From Rhodococcus sp. H36-A4 (GTDB taxonomy: Bacteria > Actinomycetota > Actinomycetes > Mycobacteriales > Mycobacteriaceae): a DNA stretch of 64,000 nt. The stretch spans positions 62,001 through 126,000 of the forward strand of contig NZ_JAPVLQ010000004.1 in the NCBI RefSeq assembly GCF_027158005.1, read 5' to 3'. How positions within the stretch are numbered: position 1 is the first letter of the stretch; every line of letters begins with the position of its first letter. Positions 8,592 to 19,180 of this stretch are shown piece by piece. The position numbers and the translations under genes are program-made. Below the pieces are notes generated by a model. It was not told the DNA's origin. It saw nothing but the letters and a program-made list of their open reading frames with translations, and ran no database searches.

Positions 8592-9497
8592 TCAGTCCCG
8601 CAGTGGCCGACCGTGCTGATCTCGCACGCTTCCGGTCAGCATCATGATCCCGTCGATCAGCGGCCAGATCCCGCCGATTCCGCAGGTCAACCACGTAACT
8701 GCGATCTGCGCGACCGCCATGCCCGGCTGATTGAGGTAGAAGCGTCCGGCGCCGAAAGCACCCAGAAGAATTCCGAGCAAACCGGCCGTCAGTTTGGACC
8801 TGTCCGAGAACGGCTCACCGGTGACAGGATGCCTACCGTACGGCGCCATGGGATCGACTCCGTATGTTGCTCCGGGATAACCCCCGTATGCAGGTTGCGG
8901 CTGATAACCGGGCAGTGGTGGATATCCCTGCTGCGGCTGATACCCGGGCGGTGGTGGAAATCCTCCCGGTGGCGGGCCCGAAGGCGGTGGACCGTAGCCG
9001 CCGCCCTGGTACTGGTCGTAATACTGATCGTTGGGGTTCGGCTGCGGGTAGCCAGGGTCCGGAGCCCCGTACACCGGGCCCGGCTGACCGTAAGGAGATG
9101 CGCCGAAGCTCTGTTCGGGCGAAGTGTCGCCGTACGACGGTGCCGTGTTCGGCTTGTCGAAGCTGACACCGGAACCTGGCCCGTTGTCGGAGGCGGGGTC
9201 GGGGGCGGTGGGAGGTGGGTAGCTCGGCGACTCGCCCCATCCCGGACCGTTGCCGATACCCGAATGTACGGCCCATCCAGGGCCCGAACCCGATCCCGAT
9301 CCGATTGCGCCGGTCATCGGTCCCGTCTCCGAGGTTGCAGGCTGCTCGGACAACGACGCTTCGGCCGTCGCGTCATAGTCGAACGGCGTGCCGAAATCGG
9401 GGGGCGTCTCGATTCGTTCCGTCTCGATTCGTTCCGTCTCATTGTTGGATCCCTCATCGGAGGATCCACTCTCGGGCTTCTTGTCGGGCTCGCTCAC
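8592..9497 (-). CDS. TM2-domain protein with long Pro/Gly-rich N-terminus
   Basis: A 301-residue protein whose first 230 residues are low-complexity, rich in Pro, Gly, Tyr and Gln (repeats such as YQPQQGYPPLPGYQPQ). The last 70 residues form the TM2 domain: LLGILLGAFGAGRFYLNQPG, a turn, then GIGGIWPLIDGIMML. It should be an inner-membrane protein with the disordered part outside the membrane core. The GTG at 9497 is supported by an upstream AAGGAG. TM2 genes next to lgt are common in Mycobacteriales. Function unknown; the Pro-rich arm suggests protein or envelope interactions. Confidence 0.8.
   Translation of the reverse strand: MSEPDKKPESGSSDEGSNNETERIETERIETPPDFGTPFDYDATAEASLSEQPATSETGPMTGAIGSGSGSGPGWAVHSGIGNGPGWGESPSYPPPTAPDPASDNGPGSGVSFDKPNTAPSYGDTSPEQSFGASPYGQPGPVYGAPDPGYPQPNPNDQYYDQYQGGGYGPPPSGPPPGGFPPPPGYQPQQGYPPLPGYQPQPAYGGYPGATYGVDPMAPYGRHPVTGEPFSDRSKLTAGLLGILLGAFGAGRFYLNQPGMAVAQIAVTWLTCGIGGIWPLIDGIMMLTGSVRDQHGRPLRD
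9406..9440. repeat. 15-bp tandem repeat within the TM2 gene
   Basis: The unit GTCTCGATTCGTTCC occurs twice in direct succession (9406-9420 and 9421-9435) and is followed by a partial third copy. It encodes a repeated ETERI segment in the disordered N-terminal arm and keeps the reading frame, so copy-number change would vary protein length by five residues. Confidence 0.8.
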
Positions 9498-9603
9498 CGG
9501 CTACTCCTTGCTCGAAATCGATAGCAGCCAGCACAGCCTGCCACGTCCATACCGTAAGGTCCTTCAGCTCTCGGCGCCCGCCGAGTTTTGCGGTTCGCGG
9601 GCC

Positions 9604-10632
9604 TCACTTGTCCGGGGAATTCTTCTCCTGCCCCGACGTCGGGGCAGAGTCCTTCTCGGGTTCGACCGCCGAATCCGTCTTCTGGTCCGATGCCAGCTCT
9701 GACTCTTCCGTCTCGGTCTCGGTCTCTTCAGTATCTGCGGAGGCGCTCGTGTGGTCCTTGGACGCGAGGCTTGCCGGATCTTCGCGGCCCTTCTTAGCCA
9801 GTACGAAGTAGAGGACCGCCAGTACGAACACGATGGCCGAGGTGAAGGTATTGACCCGAATTCCCGCGATATGCGTGGCGTAGTCGTCGCGTAGCAGTTC
9901 GACCCAGAACCTTCCGGCGCAGTATCCGGCGACGTACAGAGCGAACAAGCGCCCGTGTCCGACGGCGTATCTACGATCGACGACCACCAGCAGCACAACG
10001 ATGGCGAGGCTCCACAGAAGCTCGTACAAGAACGTCGGGTGAACCACTTTTTCGATCACACCGTTCGATACCCCTGTCAGAGGATCGAGGCGGCCGGCGG
10101 AGTTGACGCGTTCGAAGATCTCGAGACCCCATGCTCGCGTGGTCTCTCGCCCGTACAGTTCCTGGTTGAAGTAGTTACCGATACGACCGATCGCCTGGGC
10201 GAGCAGGATCGGCGGTCCGACTGCATCGCCGAACGCGGGCAACGGGATTCCGCGACGACGACAGGCGATCCAGGCGCCGACCCCTCCGAGAAGAACCGCA
10301 CCCCAGATTCCCAGCCCGCCTTCCCACACCTTGAGCGCGCGAACCGGATCACCACCCGGCCCGAAGTAGGTGCTCCAATCCGTGATGACGTGATAGATGC
10401 GGCCACCGAGCAGGCCGAACGGGACTGCCCACACTGCGACGTCGAGCACGGTGCCCTTGGTTCCACCTCTGGCCACCCACCGGCGATCACCCCATACGAC
10501 GGCAACGACGATCCCGATGATGATGAAGAGAGCGTATGCACGCAGCGCTATCGGCCCGATGTACCAAACACCTTGCGGCGGACTGGGAATATACGCGAGA
10601 ACTGCAGTCGAGGGTCCTACGACGGAATTCAC
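9604..10632 (-). CDS. lgt: Prolipoprotein diacylglyceryl transferase
   Basis: This 342-residue polytopic membrane enzyme moves diacylglycerol from phosphatidylglycerol to the lipobox cysteine of prelipoproteins. Visible marks are LLGGRIYHVITDW and the family signature GRIGNYFNQELYGRETT, with seven membrane segments. The C-terminal 55 residues form an acidic, Thr/Glu-rich tail typical of mycobacterial and rhodococcal Lgt and absent in E. coli. The GTG start overlaps the trpA stop by 4 bp (GTGA). Likely clients in this window are the two substrate-binding lipoproteins. Confidence 0.95.
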   Translation of the reverse strand: MNSVVGPSTAVLAYIPSPPQGVWYIGPIALRAYALFIIIGIVVAVVWGDRRWVARGGTKGTVLDVAVWAVPFGLLGGRIYHVITDWSTYFGPGGDPVRALKVWEGGLGIWGAVLLGGVGAWIACRRRGIPLPAFGDAVGPPILLAQAIGRIGNYFNQELYGRETTRAWGLEIFERVNSAGRLDPLTGVSNGVIEKVVHPTFLYELLWSLAIVVLLVVVDRRYAVGHGRLFALYVAGYCAGRFWVELLRDDYATHIAGIRVNTFTSAIVFVLAVLYFVLAKKGREDPASLASKDHTSASADTEETETETEESELASDQKTDSAVEPEKDSAPTSGQEKNSPDK

Positions 10633-11432
10633 AGGGCTACGTTAGCCGAACGGACACCCTCGGCGAGTTCGCTGGTCAAAGCCGCGACGGCATCAAGACC
10701 CTTGTCCACTGCGGACACCAGAGCCGAACCGACTATGACTGCATCGGCGTACCGTGCGATCTCGGCGGCCTGCGCACCCGAGCGCACACCGAGACCGACA
10801 CCCACCGGAATGTCGGAATGCTTGCGGATCCGGGCAGTAAGTTCAGGTGCGGACGAGCTGACAACATCACGAGCACCGGTGACACCCATGGTCGACGCCG
10901 CGTAGACGAACCCGCGGCTGGCCTTCAGCGTGCTGGCCAGTCGCTCTTCGGTCGAAGACGGTGCAACGAGAAAGATGCGATCGAGATCGTGTGCATCCGA
11001 GGCAGCGATCCACTGGTCGGCTTCGTCAGGGATCAAATCGGGAGTGATGATGCCGAGTCCGCCTGCACTCGCGAGATCCCGGGCGAAAGCGTCGATGCCG
11101 TATCGCATCACGAGATTCCAATAGGTCATCACGATGGCCTTACCGCCGCTCGCGGAGACTCTCTCGACGACCGTGAACACGTCACGTACCCGGGCACCAG
11201 CACGAAGTGCGGTATCTGCCGCTGCTTGGATAGTGGGCCCGTCCATGACGGGGTCGGAGTACGGAATACCGACCTCGACGATGTCACAGCCTGAGGACAC
11301 CATGGTCTCGAAGACCTCGATCGACTTCTCGACCGTCGGGAATCCCGCCGGGAGATAGCCGATCAGTGCGGCCCGATTCTCGTCTTTGCACGCTCTGAAC
11401 GTTGCGCCGAGCCTGGAAGGTCGTTCGGTCAT
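10629..11432 (-). CDS. trpA: Tryptophan synthase alpha chain
   Basis: A 267-residue TIM-barrel enzyme that splits indole-3-glycerol phosphate into indole, channelled to TrpB, and glyceraldehyde 3-phosphate. The loop [19 protein letters not shown] contains the catalytic Asp, and [16 protein letters not shown] carries the first catalytic Glu region. [29 protein letters not shown] forms the phosphate site. The ATG overlaps the trpB stop by 4 bp and the stop overlaps lgt, so trpB-trpA-lgt are translationally coupled. Confidence 0.97.
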   Translation of the reverse strand: MTERPSRLGATFRACKDENRAALIGYLPAGFPTVEKSIEVFETMVSSGCDIVEVGIPYSDPVMDGPTIQAAADTALRAGARVRDVFTVVERVSASGGKAIVMTYWNLVMRYGIDAFARDLASAGGLGIITPDLIPDEADQWIAASDAHDLDRIFLVAPSSTEERLASTLKASRGFVYAASTMGVTGARDVVSSSAPELTARIRKHSDIPVGVGLGVRSGAQAAEIARYADAVIVGSALVSAVDKGLDAVAALTSELAEGVRSANVAL

Positions 11433-12742
11433 GCGGGGTCACCTTTTTCGCCGTCTACGTGCGCTTCACCGTCTGCATCCACCAGACCGAACCATTCGGC
11501 CGCGGTATCGACGTCCTTGTCGCCGCGCCCGGAGAGATTGACCAGCACGATCTTGTCCTTGCCAAGTTCTCGTCCCAGCTTCAAAGCGCCGGCGATCGCA
11601 TGCGCAGATTCGATCGCCGGAATGATGCCCTCGGTCCTGCACAGCAGCCGAAACGCATCCATGGCCTCGGTATCGGTGATACCCCGATACTCCGCACGCC
11701 CGATGTCGTGCAGGTAGGAATGCTCCGGGCCGACGCCCGGGTAGTCCAATCCCGCTGAAATCGAGTGCGATTCGGTGGTCTGGCCGTCTTCGTCCTGCAA
11801 AAGGTATGAGTACGTCCCGTGCAAAGTGCCCGGGGAGCCGCCGCTGATGGTGGCAGCGTGCCTGCCGGTGTCGACGCCATCCCCTGCAGCTTCGAATCCG
11901 ACGAGACGAACAGACGGGTCGTCGATGAACGCGTGAAAAATGCCGATAGCATTCGAACCGCCGCCGACGCAGGCGGCAATGGCGTCGGGAAGGCGTCCGG
12001 TCGACGCTTGAACCTGCTGGCGCGCTTCGAGTCCGATGATCCGCTGAAAGTCGCGGACCATGGATGGAAACGGGTGCGGGCCAGCCACTGTTCCGAAGCA
12101 GTAATACGTATCGTCCGCATGCGCGACCCAGTCGCGCAAGGCCTCGTTGATCGCATCCTTCAGCGTCCGCGACCCCGAGGTGACAGCCACGACGGAAGAT
12201 CCGAGCAACCGCATTCGTGCAACGTTGAGAGCCTGACGTTCGGTGTCGACCTCACCCATGTATACGACGCATTCCAGGCCCAACAGTGCACACGCCGTGG
12301 CCGTCGCGACACCGTGCTGCCCGGCCCCGGTCTCCGCGATGACCCGCGTCTTGCCCATTCGCTTGGCAAGTAGCACCTGTCCGAGGACATTGTTGATCTT
12401 GTGAGAACCAGTGTGGTTCAGGTCTTCTCGCTTGAGAAGAATTCTTGCGCCGCCAGCATGCTCGGACAACCGAGTGGCCTCGAACACCGGGGAAGGTCGC
12501 CCGGTGTAATCGCGCTGGAGTCGATCCAGCTCTGCCAAGAATTTCTCGTCACTGCGCACCTTGTCGTATTCGACAGTGACTTCTTCGATGACGCCCATGA
12601 GCGCCTCCGGAACGTACCGCCCGCCGTATACACCGAAGTGCCCGCCGATATCGGGATCGTGTTTGCTGCGGTCGGTCAACCCGAGGCTGCTCTCGGGTAG
12701 ATCTCCGCCCTTGAAACGGGGGCTCTGAAGGTGGCTGGTCAC
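11429..12742 (-). CDS. trpB: Tryptophan synthase beta chain
   Basis: A 437-residue PLP enzyme that condenses indole with L-serine to give L-tryptophan. The PLP lysine lies in [15 protein letters not shown], the indole tunnel and glutamate in [19 protein letters not shown], and the phosphate-binding loop is [12 protein letters not shown]. The start at 12742 gives a longer N-terminus than E. coli TrpB, as is usual in actinobacteria. It is coupled to trpA by a 4-bp overlap. A hairpin and about 100 bp separate it from trpC upstream. Confidence 0.97.
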   Translation of the reverse strand: MTSHLQSPRFKGGDLPESSLGLTDRSKHDPDIGGHFGVYGGRYVPEALMGVIEEVTVEYDKVRSDEKFLAELDRLQRDYTGRPSPVFEATRLSEHAGGARILLKREDLNHTGSHKINNVLGQVLLAKRMGKTRVIAETGAGQHGVATATACALLGLECVVYMGEVDTERQALNVARMRLLGSSVVAVTSGSRTLKDAINEALRDWVAHADDTYYCFGTVAGPHPFPSMVRDFQRIIGLEARQQVQASTGRLPDAIAACVGGGSNAIGIFHAFIDDPSVRLVGFEAAGDGVDTGRHAATISGGSPGTLHGTYSYLLQDEDGQTTESHSISAGLDYPGVGPEHSYLHDIGRAEYRGITDTEAMDAFRLLCRTEGIIPAIESAHAIAGALKLGRELGKDKIVLVNLSGRGDKDVDTAAEWFGLVDADGEAHVDGEKGDPA

Positions 12743-12803
12743 CCGTCCAGTCTGCCCCAGCGACCGCTACGACCGAAATTCGGGGTTTTACTTACCCGCC
12801 TTA

Positions 12804-12841
12804 CACGACGAACCGGCGCAAACAAGCGCCGGTCGGTCGTG
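12804..12841 (-). terminator. Hairpin between trpC and trpB
   Basis: An inverted repeat starts 3 nt behind the trpC stop: CACGAC and ACCGGCGC at 12804-12819 pair with GCGCCGGT and GTCGTG at 12826-12841, with a 6-nt loop and one 2x2 internal bulge. No U-tract follows. It could be a partial terminator or processing site that sets trpBA expression apart from trpEC. Confidence 0.5.
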
Positions 12842-12843
12842 AT

Positions 12844-13653
12844 TCAGCGCGCAGGCTTAGGGCAGGACGGATGAGTTCCTGCGGTCACCAGATCGGATAC
12901 GGCAGTACGCGGATCACCGCTGGTGACGAGTCCCTCGCCCACTAGCACAGCGTCGGCACCTGCGCCTGCGTAGGCGAGAAGATCTGCAGTCCCGCGGACG
13001 CCGGACTCGGCGACTCGAATGATTTCGCTGGGCAGTCCGGGAGCGATTCGGCCGAAACTGTCTCGGTCGATCTCCAGGGTCTTGAGGTTGCGGGCGTTGA
13101 TCCCGATGATGGTGGCGCCCGCCTCGAGAGCCCGATCGGCCTCTGCTTCGGTGTGCACCTCGACGAGAGCTGTCATACCGAGCGACTCGGTCCTATCCAG
13201 CAGAGACGCGAGCGCCTGCTGCTCCAACGCTGCGACGATCAGCAGAATGACATCGGCTCCGTGGGCACGCGCCTCGTGAATTTGATAGGGCCCCACAATG
13301 AAGTCCTTGCGCAGCACCGGAATGCTCACTGCTTTGCGCACGGCGTCGAGGTCGGCCAGCGAACCGTTGAACCTGCGTTCCTCGGTGAGAACGCTGATGA
13401 TTCTTGCCCCACCAAGCTCGTATGCCTGAGCCAGCACGGCCGGGTCCCCTATGTCGGCCAGTGCACCCTTCGACGGGCTCGCGCGCTTGACCTCGGCGAT
13501 GACGCCGATTCCGTCCTCGTGCAGTGCTGCGGTCGCATCGAGCGGTGCAGGCGCTTTCAAAGCGGCAGCCTTCACAGCAGCGAAATCGACGACCGATTCA
13601 CGTGCTGCGACATCGGCGCGAACACCGTCCAGAATCGAATCGAGAACAGTCAT
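12844..13653 (-). CDS. trpC: Indole-3-glycerol-phosphate synthase
   Basis: This 269-residue monofunctional enzyme closes the indole ring of carboxyphenylaminodeoxyribulose phosphate. Catalytic segments are [12 protein letters not shown] (Lys), [13 protein letters not shown] (Glu), [23 protein letters not shown] (Lys), [15 protein letters not shown], and [13 protein letters not shown]. The start is placed at the ATG at 13653, where homology begins ([11 protein letters not shown]); an upstream frame extension lacks family likeness. No TrpF domain is fused, in line with PriA in this window supplying the preceding isomerase step. Confidence 0.96.
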   Translation of the reverse strand: MTVLDSILDGVRADVAARESVVDFAAVKAAALKAPAPLDATAALHEDGIGVIAEVKRASPSKGALADIGDPAVLAQAYELGGARIISVLTEERRFNGSLADLDAVRKAVSIPVLRKDFIVGPYQIHEARAHGADVILLIVAALEQQALASLLDRTESLGMTALVEVHTEAEADRALEAGATIIGINARNLKTLEIDRDSFGRIAPGLPSEIIRVAESGVRGTADLLAYAGAGADAVLVGEGLVTSGDPRTAVSDLVTAGTHPSCPKPAR

Positions 13654-13735
13654 GGTGACCCGAGTCCTTTCCATCCGTGACCTGATGTGAGGAAACTCAT
13701 CGAGGTCTTCTCTAGCGTAGAGGGCGGTTTCTGTG

Positions 13736-14485
13736 TCACGAACTCCGGGTGCCGGACTCGTCGGTAGGGTCCTCGCCCGCGTCGAGGGCATCCCACAGCA
13801 TTCGTTCGGTCAAGTCTTCTCCCTCCCCGTTCGCCCCAGTGCCGTCTGCCGCCGACTTGGCTCGACGTGCAACTTCCTCGCGGCGACTGGCTGGGGCGTC
13901 GTACTTCGAGGACAACCCCTTCCGCGTGGTTGGTTTCCGAAACAGCGCAACGGCTGCGAACAGGGCACTCACGGCGCCGATCAAAGCAATGACAGCGGGC
14001 AAAGCGAAAGCAACCGTCGAGGTCACTTCCGCACGTGCCGGGAGTTCGGCGATACTGGCCGCCTTGGAATCGGAGACTTCGCCCAGCAGAGATTCCAGTG
14101 CTGGCAGGCCCGCGCCGACGGCAACGAGCAGAACGAGAATTGCGAGGACTCTCGACGCAATCCCCTTGACCGCGAAGGACGCTGCGACGGCCGCCAGAAG
14201 TGCTAGTGCGAGCGGTGTGGATGCCGCAGCCCACGCACTACCGAGCAGATCCGTCGATCGTTCCTCCCCCAGCCCATCGAACGAAGTGACGTGCACCCAC
14301 GTCATCCTCGAACTTCCCCACAGGCAAGCTGCACCGACGAGCAGGAAAACGACGGCCACCGCTGCAGAGCGGGACCGACCGCCCTTGGGCGATGCAGCGT
14401 CCGAATCGATGGGATTCACGCTCGACGAGTCCGAGTCCGAGTCCGATTCCGAGCTCGCCTTGCCGGGTGTCGCGTCCTCACTCAA
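13736..14485 (-). CDS. Trp-associated membrane protein (TIGR02234 type)
   Basis: A 249-residue protein with four predicted membrane helices (for example [18 protein letters not shown]) between a Ser/Asp-rich N-terminus and an acidic Arg-rich C-terminal tail. It belongs to the actinobacterial family always found between trpE and trpC (Rv1610 in M. tuberculosis). The motif SSRMTWVHV behind the first helix is characteristic. Its GTG/ATG region overlaps the trpE stop by 4 bp. The function is unknown; membrane support of tryptophan synthesis or transport is only inferred from context. Confidence 0.85.
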   Translation of the reverse strand: MSEDATPGKASSESDSDSDSSSVNPIDSDAASPKGGRSRSAAVAVVFLLVGAACLWGSSRMTWVHVTSFDGLGEERSTDLLGSAWAAASTPLALALLAAVAASFAVKGIASRVLAILVLLVAVGAGLPALESLLGEVSDSKAASIAELPARAEVTSTVAFALPAVIALIGAVSALFAAVALFRKPTTRKGLSSKYDAPASRREEVARRAKSAADGTGANGEGEDLTERMLWDALDAGEDPTDESGTRSS

Positions 14486-16053
14486 CGGTCTGTACCTCCG
14501 ACCGGGCGGAGCGACTGCGCGGCCGCGACGGCACCGAGTACCGCCATCGCCTTGTTCTTGGCTTCGGTGTCCTCGTACTCGGCGACCGAATCTGCCACGA
14601 CACCAGCACCCGCCTGCACGTAGGCCGTCCCATCCTTGATGAGCGCGGTACGAATGGCGATGGCAGTGTCGGCGTCACCGGAAAAGTCGAGATACCCCAC
14701 GATGCCCCCGTAGACGCCGCGTCTGGTCGGCTCCAATTCGTCGATCAATTCCATGGCTCGAACTTTGGGAGCACCCGACAACGTGCCCGCCGGGAAGCAT
14801 GCCTTGACCGCGTCCAGTGCCTGCTTGCCTTCCGCGAGGCTCCCGGCAACAGTCGACACCAGGTGCATGACGTGGCTGTACCGCTCGATATGCCGATACT
14901 CGCTGACCCGGACGGTGCCGGGCGTGCAGACGCGGCCGAGGTCGTTGCGTCCCAGATCGACGAGCATCAGGTGCTCGGCGTTCTCCTTCTCGTCCGCCAG
15001 CAGGTCCTTCTCGAGAAGAACGTCCTCTTCCTCGGAGTCGCCGCGCCACCTGGTTCCCGCGATCGGATGTGTCGTCGCCAGACCATCGACGACGGTCACA
15101 AGCGCCTCGGGGCTCGAACCCACGATCGAGAACGCTGTCTCACCGTCGGCACCGGGTACGTGCATCAAATACATGTAAGGACTCGGGTTCGAGGCACGCA
15201 ACATCCGATAGACGTCGATGGGGGCCGCGTCGGTATCCATTTCGAAGCGCTGTGACAACACGACCTGAAAAGCTTCACCGGCCTCGATCTCCTCGACGAG
15301 CCGATGCACATCTTTGCCGAAGCCCTCGGACGTGCGCTGCCGCCGATACTCGGGTTTCGGGCGTTCCATGGTCGACACCGTGGACGAGGCGGGCGCTGCC
15401 AGATCCGCACACATCCGATCGAGCCGGGCGATCGCGTCGTCGTACGCCTCGTCCACGCGGTCGACGGTGCCGTCCCAGTTGACCGCGTTGGCGATGAGCG
15501 TGATCGCACCCTCGTGATGATCGACCGCGGCGATATCGGTCGCCAGCAGCATGACCATCTCGGGTACGTGCAGATCGTCCTGGGCATGTTCGGGGAGTCG
15601 TTCGATCCGGCGGACCGCGTCGTACCCGAGGTACCCCACCATTCCACCGGTAAGCGGCGGTAGATCCGGCAAGCGTTCGGAACGGAGCAGCTCGAGCGTC
15701 CTACCGAGGACCTCCAGAGGGTCACCACCCGACGGGACGCCGGCGGGGACGTTGCCACGCCACAGTGCTTCTCCGTCTTCGACGGTCAAAGCTGCGGGCG
15801 TGCCGGCACCGATGAACGACCAGCGCGACCACGAACGACCGTTCTCCGCCGACTCCAACAGAAAGGTGCCCGGACGATCTCCGCCGAGCTTGCGGTAGGC
15901 GGACAGAGGAGTTTCGGAATCGGCGAGAACCTTCCGAACTACCGGAACGACGCGATGTTCGGCGGCAAGCGCTCGGAATTCCGCTCGACTGGTCGTCGCC
16001 CCCCTGTCGACGCCGTCGTGAGCACCGGGCAGTGTCGTGGTCTCGCCATGCAT
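14482..16053 (-). CDS. trpE: Anthranilate synthase component I
   Basis: A 523-residue enzyme that makes anthranilate from chorismate and ammonia or glutamine. The C-terminal chorismate-binding domain has [26 protein letters not shown] [46 protein letters not shown] and [19 protein letters not shown]. The N-terminal half holds the feedback-binding region. No trpG or trpD is in the window. The start is divergent from bcp with 55 bp between, too short for a leader-peptide attenuator, so regulation must be elsewhere. Confidence 0.96.
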   Translation of the reverse strand: MHGETTTLPGAHDGVDRGATTSRAEFRALAAEHRVVPVVRKVLADSETPLSAYRKLGGDRPGTFLLESAENGRSWSRWSFIGAGTPAALTVEDGEALWRGNVPAGVPSGGDPLEVLGRTLELLRSERLPDLPPLTGGMVGYLGYDAVRRIERLPEHAQDDLHVPEMVMLLATDIAAVDHHEGAITLIANAVNWDGTVDRVDEAYDDAIARLDRMCADLAAPASSTVSTMERPKPEYRRQRTSEGFGKDVHRLVEEIEAGEAFQVVLSQRFEMDTDAAPIDVYRMLRASNPSPYMYLMHVPGADGETAFSIVGSSPEALVTVVDGLATTHPIAGTRWRGDSEEEDVLLEKDLLADEKENAEHLMLVDLGRNDLGRVCTPGTVRVSEYRHIERYSHVMHLVSTVAGSLAEGKQALDAVKACFPAGTLSGAPKVRAMELIDELEPTRRGVYGGIVGYLDFSGDADTAIAIRTALIKDGTAYVQAGAGVVADSVAEYEDTEAKNKAMAVLGAVAAAQSLRPVGGTDR

Positions 16054-16108
16054 ACCCCCATCTTCTCAGGTGCTGCACTCGACTCTCGCCGCACGGTAGC
16101 CTCCGTGC

Positions 16109-16573
16109 ATGAAACCAGGCGACAAAGTCCTCGACTTCACACTTCCGGACCAGAGCGGCACGCCCCGTTCGCTCGATACCCTGCTGAAGGACGGTCCGCT
16201 GGTGCTGTTCTTCTACCCGGGCGCAATGACTCCCGGATGCACAGCGGAGGCATGCCATTTTCGCGATCTCGCAGCCGAATTTGCCGAAGTCGGTGCTTCA
16301 CGAGCCGGAATCAGCAACGACACCGTTGCCAAGCAGGCCGAATTCGCTGATGTGAAATCCTTCGACTACCCACTTCTGTCCGACGAGGACGGTTCCATCG
16401 CAACGCATTTCGGCGTGAAACGCGGACTTCTCGGCAAGCTGTCTCCGGTGAAGCGGTCCACTTTCATCATCGACACCGACCGCACCCTGCTCGAGGTCTT
16501 CTCGAGCGAATTCCGGTTCGGAGCGCACGCAGACCATGCCCTCGAATTCCTACGAGCTCGAGCGAAGAAGTAG
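16109..16573 (+). CDS. bcp: Bcp-type peroxiredoxin
   Basis: A 154-residue thiol peroxidase of the PrxQ/Bcp class that reduces H2O2 and organic peroxides. The peroxidatic site is FFYPGAMTPGCTAEACHFRD, with the peroxidatic Cys44 and a resolving Cys49 five residues on, the usual Bcp spacing. The second helix VKRSTFIIDTD follows. The ordinary YPKA-T motif is replaced by YPGA-MT, a common variant. It corresponds by position to Rv1608c (bcpB), beside the trp genes. Its start is divergent from trpE. Confidence 0.93.
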   Translation: MKPGDKVLDFTLPDQSGTPRSLDTLLKDGPLVLFFYPGAMTPGCTAEACHFRDLAAEFAEVGASRAGISNDTVAKQAEFADVKSFDYPLLSDEDGSIATHFGVKRGLLGKLSPVKRSTFIIDTDRTLLEVFSSEFRFGAHADHALEFLRARAKK

Positions 16574-16674
16574 GCCGCCGGCACCGAAGAGCTGTGGCGG
16601 ACACGTTCTGTTTTCACGAAGAGTGACAGACTTGTCTCGACGAGTGATCGTGTTCGAAGGAAGGGCTCACCGCG

Positions 16675-17184
16675 ATGGACAGGTCGATGAACGTGCGGGC
16701 AGAGGACGCCGAACCTCGTTGGCTCACCGACGATCAGCAAACTGCGTGGCGATCGCTGGTAGCGCTCCTGACACGGCTCCCTGCCGCCCTCGATACTCAG
16801 CTGCAACGAGATTCGGGACTCACTCACTTCGACTACTTCGTACTGTCCGTACTATCCGAAAATCCGGATCGGCGTATCCAGCTACGAGATCTGGCCAAGT
16901 TCGCCAACGCTTCCCTGTCCCGCCTCTCGCACGTGGTCACCAAACTCGAAAAGGTGGGCTGGGTGCGCCGCGAGAGCATCCCCGGCAGCAGAGGTTCGTA
17001 CGCAGTACTCACCGACAGCGGGATGGACAAGGTCGTCGAATCCGCGCCCGCTCACGTGGCCACAGTTCAAGCATTGCTGTTCGAAGGGCTCGGGGACTCC
17101 GAAGTCGCTCGACTAGCCGCACTCAGCGAAGTCATGCTTCGGCAACTCGACAAAGGAATTGCCGAAGGAACAGGCAAAGCCTGA
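16675..17184 (+). CDS. MarR-family transcriptional regulator
   Basis: The 169-residue protein has the MarR winged helix: an N-terminal dimer helix (QTAWRSLVALLTRLPAALDTQLQ), the HTH (IQLRDLAKFANASLSRLSHVVTKLEKVGWVRRE), and a wing ending GSYAVLTDSG. A GGAAGGG ribosome site precedes the ATG at 16675. It lies tail to tail with hisI and 101 bp behind bcp. A peroxide- or phenolic-sensing role is possible from the neighbour but cannot be shown. Target genes are not evident. Confidence 0.85.
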   Translation: MDRSMNVRAEDAEPRWLTDDQQTAWRSLVALLTRLPAALDTQLQRDSGLTHFDYFVLSVLSENPDRRIQLRDLAKFANASLSRLSHVVTKLEKVGWVRRESIPGSRGSYAVLTDSGMDKVVESAPAHVATVQALLFEGLGDSEVARLAALSEVMLRQLDKGIAEGTGKA

Positions 17185-17219
17185 GACGCCAGCCCAGCAA
17201 GTCGCCAGCCCAGCAGCAG

Positions 17220-17558
17220 TCAGCTCAGTAACACGTCCGAGTCGAAGCACGTGTGATCGCCGGTATGGCAGGCTGCGCCTTCCTGATCGACGACCAGCAG
17301 GACGGTATCCCCGTCGCAATCGAGGCGCACCTCATGCACGTACTGCGTATGTCCCGACGTCTCTCCCTTGACCCAGTACTGCTCACGTGAGCGGGAGTAG
17401 TACGTGCCTTTGCGGGTCTCGAGGGTGCGTGCGAGCGCCTCGTCATCCATCCACGCCACCATGAGCACGCTGCCCGTGCTGCGTTCCTGGGCGACAGCGC
17501 TGAACAGGCCCGCCTCGTTTCGCTTGAGACGGGCCGCGATTGCCGGGTCGAGAGTCAT
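17220..17558 (-). CDS. hisI: Phosphoribosyl-AMP cyclohydrolase
   Basis: A 112-residue zinc enzyme of histidine synthesis, third step, opening the adenine ring of PR-AMP. Visible marks are [38 protein letters not shown] and the metal site [27 protein letters not shown] with three cysteines. HisE (pyrophosphohydrolase) is not fused here and not in the window, as usual in actinobacteria. It is the last gene of the minus-strand his run, 17 bp after hisF. Confidence 0.96.
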   Translation of the reverse strand: MTLDPAIAARLKRNEAGLFSAVAQERSTGSVLMVAWMDDEALARTLETRKGTYYSRSREQYWVKGETSGHTQYVHEVRLDCDGDTVLLVVDQEGAACHTGDHTCFDSDVLLS

Positions 17559-17575
17559 CTTCTCCGTTATACCTT

Positions 17576-18349
17576 TCAGCGAACAACGATGCCGTCGCCG
17601 CGCATTGCGGCTTTGACCTGACCGATCGTCAGATCACCGAAGTGAAATACGCTGGCCGCGAGAACTGCGTCTGCACCTGCAGTGACCGCCGGTGAAAAAT
17701 GCTCCACCGCGCCCGCTCCCCCGCTCGCGATGACCGGGACGTGCACAGCTGCGCGAACAGCCGCGATCATCGGCAGGTCGAAGCCGGCCTTCGTGCCGTC
17801 GGCATCCATCGAATTGAGCAGAATCTCACCGACTCCGAGTTCTGCACCGCGCGTTGCCCATTCGATCGCATCGATCCCGGTCCCACGCTTTCCACCATGC
17901 GTGGTGACCTCCCAGCCCGAGGAAGTATCGGGTTGCCCGTCGGGAACGGTTCGTGCGTCCACCGAGAGCACGATGCACTGCGATCCGAATCGCTCGCTCA
18001 ACTCGCGTAGCAATTCTGGACGAGCAAGAGCTGCGGTGTTGACACTGACCTTGTCCGCTCCTGCACGCAGCAAACGATCCACGTCGTCCACGGTCCGCAC
18101 ACCGCCACCGACGGTGAGCGGGATGAACACCTGCTCGGCTGTTCGACTGACGACATCGAGCATCGTGCCTCGATCGGAGGTGGATGCCGTTACATCCAGG
18201 AATGTGAGTTCGTCAGCTCCCTGTGCGTCGTATGCCGCGGCGAGTGCCACCGGATCACCGGCATCGCGAAGATTCTCGAAGTTCACACCTTTGACGACGC
18301 GTCCGGCGTCGACGTCCAGACACGGAATCACACGCACGGCCACGGTCAT
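17576..18349 (-). CDS. hisF: Imidazole glycerol phosphate synthase, cyclase subunit
   Basis: A 257-residue TIM barrel that, with HisH, turns PRFAR and ammonia into imidazole glycerol phosphate and AICAR. The catalytic aspartates lie in [18 protein letters not shown] (Asp11) and in the region [19 protein letters not shown]. Further marks are FLDVTAS and [14 protein letters not shown]. The ATG overlaps the impA-like gene stop by 4 bp (ATGA). The match over the whole length is clear. Confidence 0.97.
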   Translation of the reverse strand: MTVAVRVIPCLDVDAGRVVKGVNFENLRDAGDPVALAAAYDAQGADELTFLDVTASTSDRGTMLDVVSRTAEQVFIPLTVGGGVRTVDDVDRLLRAGADKVSVNTAALARPELLRELSERFGSQCIVLSVDARTVPDGQPDTSSGWEVTTHGGKRGTGIDAIEWATRGAELGVGEILLNSMDADGTKAGFDLPMIAAVRAAVHVPVIASGGAGAVEHFSPAVTAGADAVLAASVFHFGDLTIGQVKAAMRGDGIVVR

Positions 18350-19176
18350 CGAACTCGCCCTTCGAGAAAGTCAGCTGGATCTCCCAATGCACTGATCACG
18401 TTCAACAATTCTTCGTGCGCACCCGGCGACGCCGCAACGACCGACTTCGACTCGATGGTCCACGGTTCGCCGGCCAGGTCGGTGACCACGCCCCCGGCTG
18501 CCTTGACGAGTAGCGCACCCGCGGCGTTGTCCCATGCCTGATGGCCGAACACGACGCACCCGCCGAGCACCCCGCTGGCGGTGTAGGCCAAGTCGATTCC
18601 GGTGGCCCCGTGCATTCGAATGCGAGAGGACACCCGGGAGAGCTCTTCGAGAATCCGGACCCGGTACAGCCCAGGCGTCCGCCCCCGGCTCGCGATGTTG
18701 AACGCGCCGAAGCCGATCATCGAGTCCCCGAGCGATCGCTCCTCCAGGCGCGGTAAAGCTATGCCGTTGAGGTGAATCGGCCCGTCGACGGTAGCGGTGA
18801 AACGCTGCTGAGTCAGCGGCAACCAAGTCAAACCGAGCACCGGCACACCGTCGTCGAGAAGCGCCAACAATGTTCCGGCAGAGGGAAGCCCGGCAGAGTA
18901 GTTGAACGTACCGTCGATCGGATCGAGGACCCAGACCGGGCCATCATCGAGGTCTGGGCCGCCGAACTCTTCGCCGTGAACCGGAATCCCGGTCTGCTCG
19001 AACAGCTCTGCGCTCAGCCGTCGTTCCAGCTCGAGATCGACGGCCGTGGCAAAATCATCGGGCCCCTTCTGGATGGCGCTGGGGGCACCGACACCGGCGA
19101 CGAACCGATCGTGTGTGCCGTCGAGCAATCCGCTTGCGATCCTCAGCAGTCGCTGCGGGTCCAGAGGGAGACTCAT
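18346..19176 (-). CDS. Inositol-monophosphatase-family phosphatase (ImpA-like)
   Basis: A 276-residue Mg-dependent phosphatase. Metal sites are HGEEFGGPD and [15 protein letters not shown], with a third Asp in [18 protein letters not shown]. The start at 19176 ([10 protein letters not shown]) is preferred over an upstream extension with no homology. In M. tuberculosis the same slot between hisA and hisF holds impA. The substrate may be inositol phosphate or histidinol phosphate; a HisN (histidinol-phosphatase) role is attractive because no other histidinol-phosphatase is seen in the operon and HisB here is the single-domain dehydratase. That is inference. Confidence 0.85.
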   Translation of the reverse strand: MSLPLDPQRLLRIASGLLDGTHDRFVAGVGAPSAIQKGPDDFATAVDLELERRLSAELFEQTGIPVHGEEFGGPDLDDGPVWVLDPIDGTFNYSAGLPSAGTLLALLDDGVPVLGLTWLPLTQQRFTATVDGPIHLNGIALPRLEERSLGDSMIGFGAFNIASRGRTPGLYRVRILEELSRVSSRIRMHGATGIDLAYTASGVLGGCVVFGHQAWDNAAGALLVKAAGGVVTDLAGEPWTIESKSVVAASPGAHEELLNVISALGDPADFLEGRVR

Positions 19177-19180
19177 GCTG

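Noticed and set aside
16054..16108. Tryptophan leader peptide and attenuator before trpE
   Set aside because: The gap to bcp is only 55 bp and has no short Trp-rich frame.
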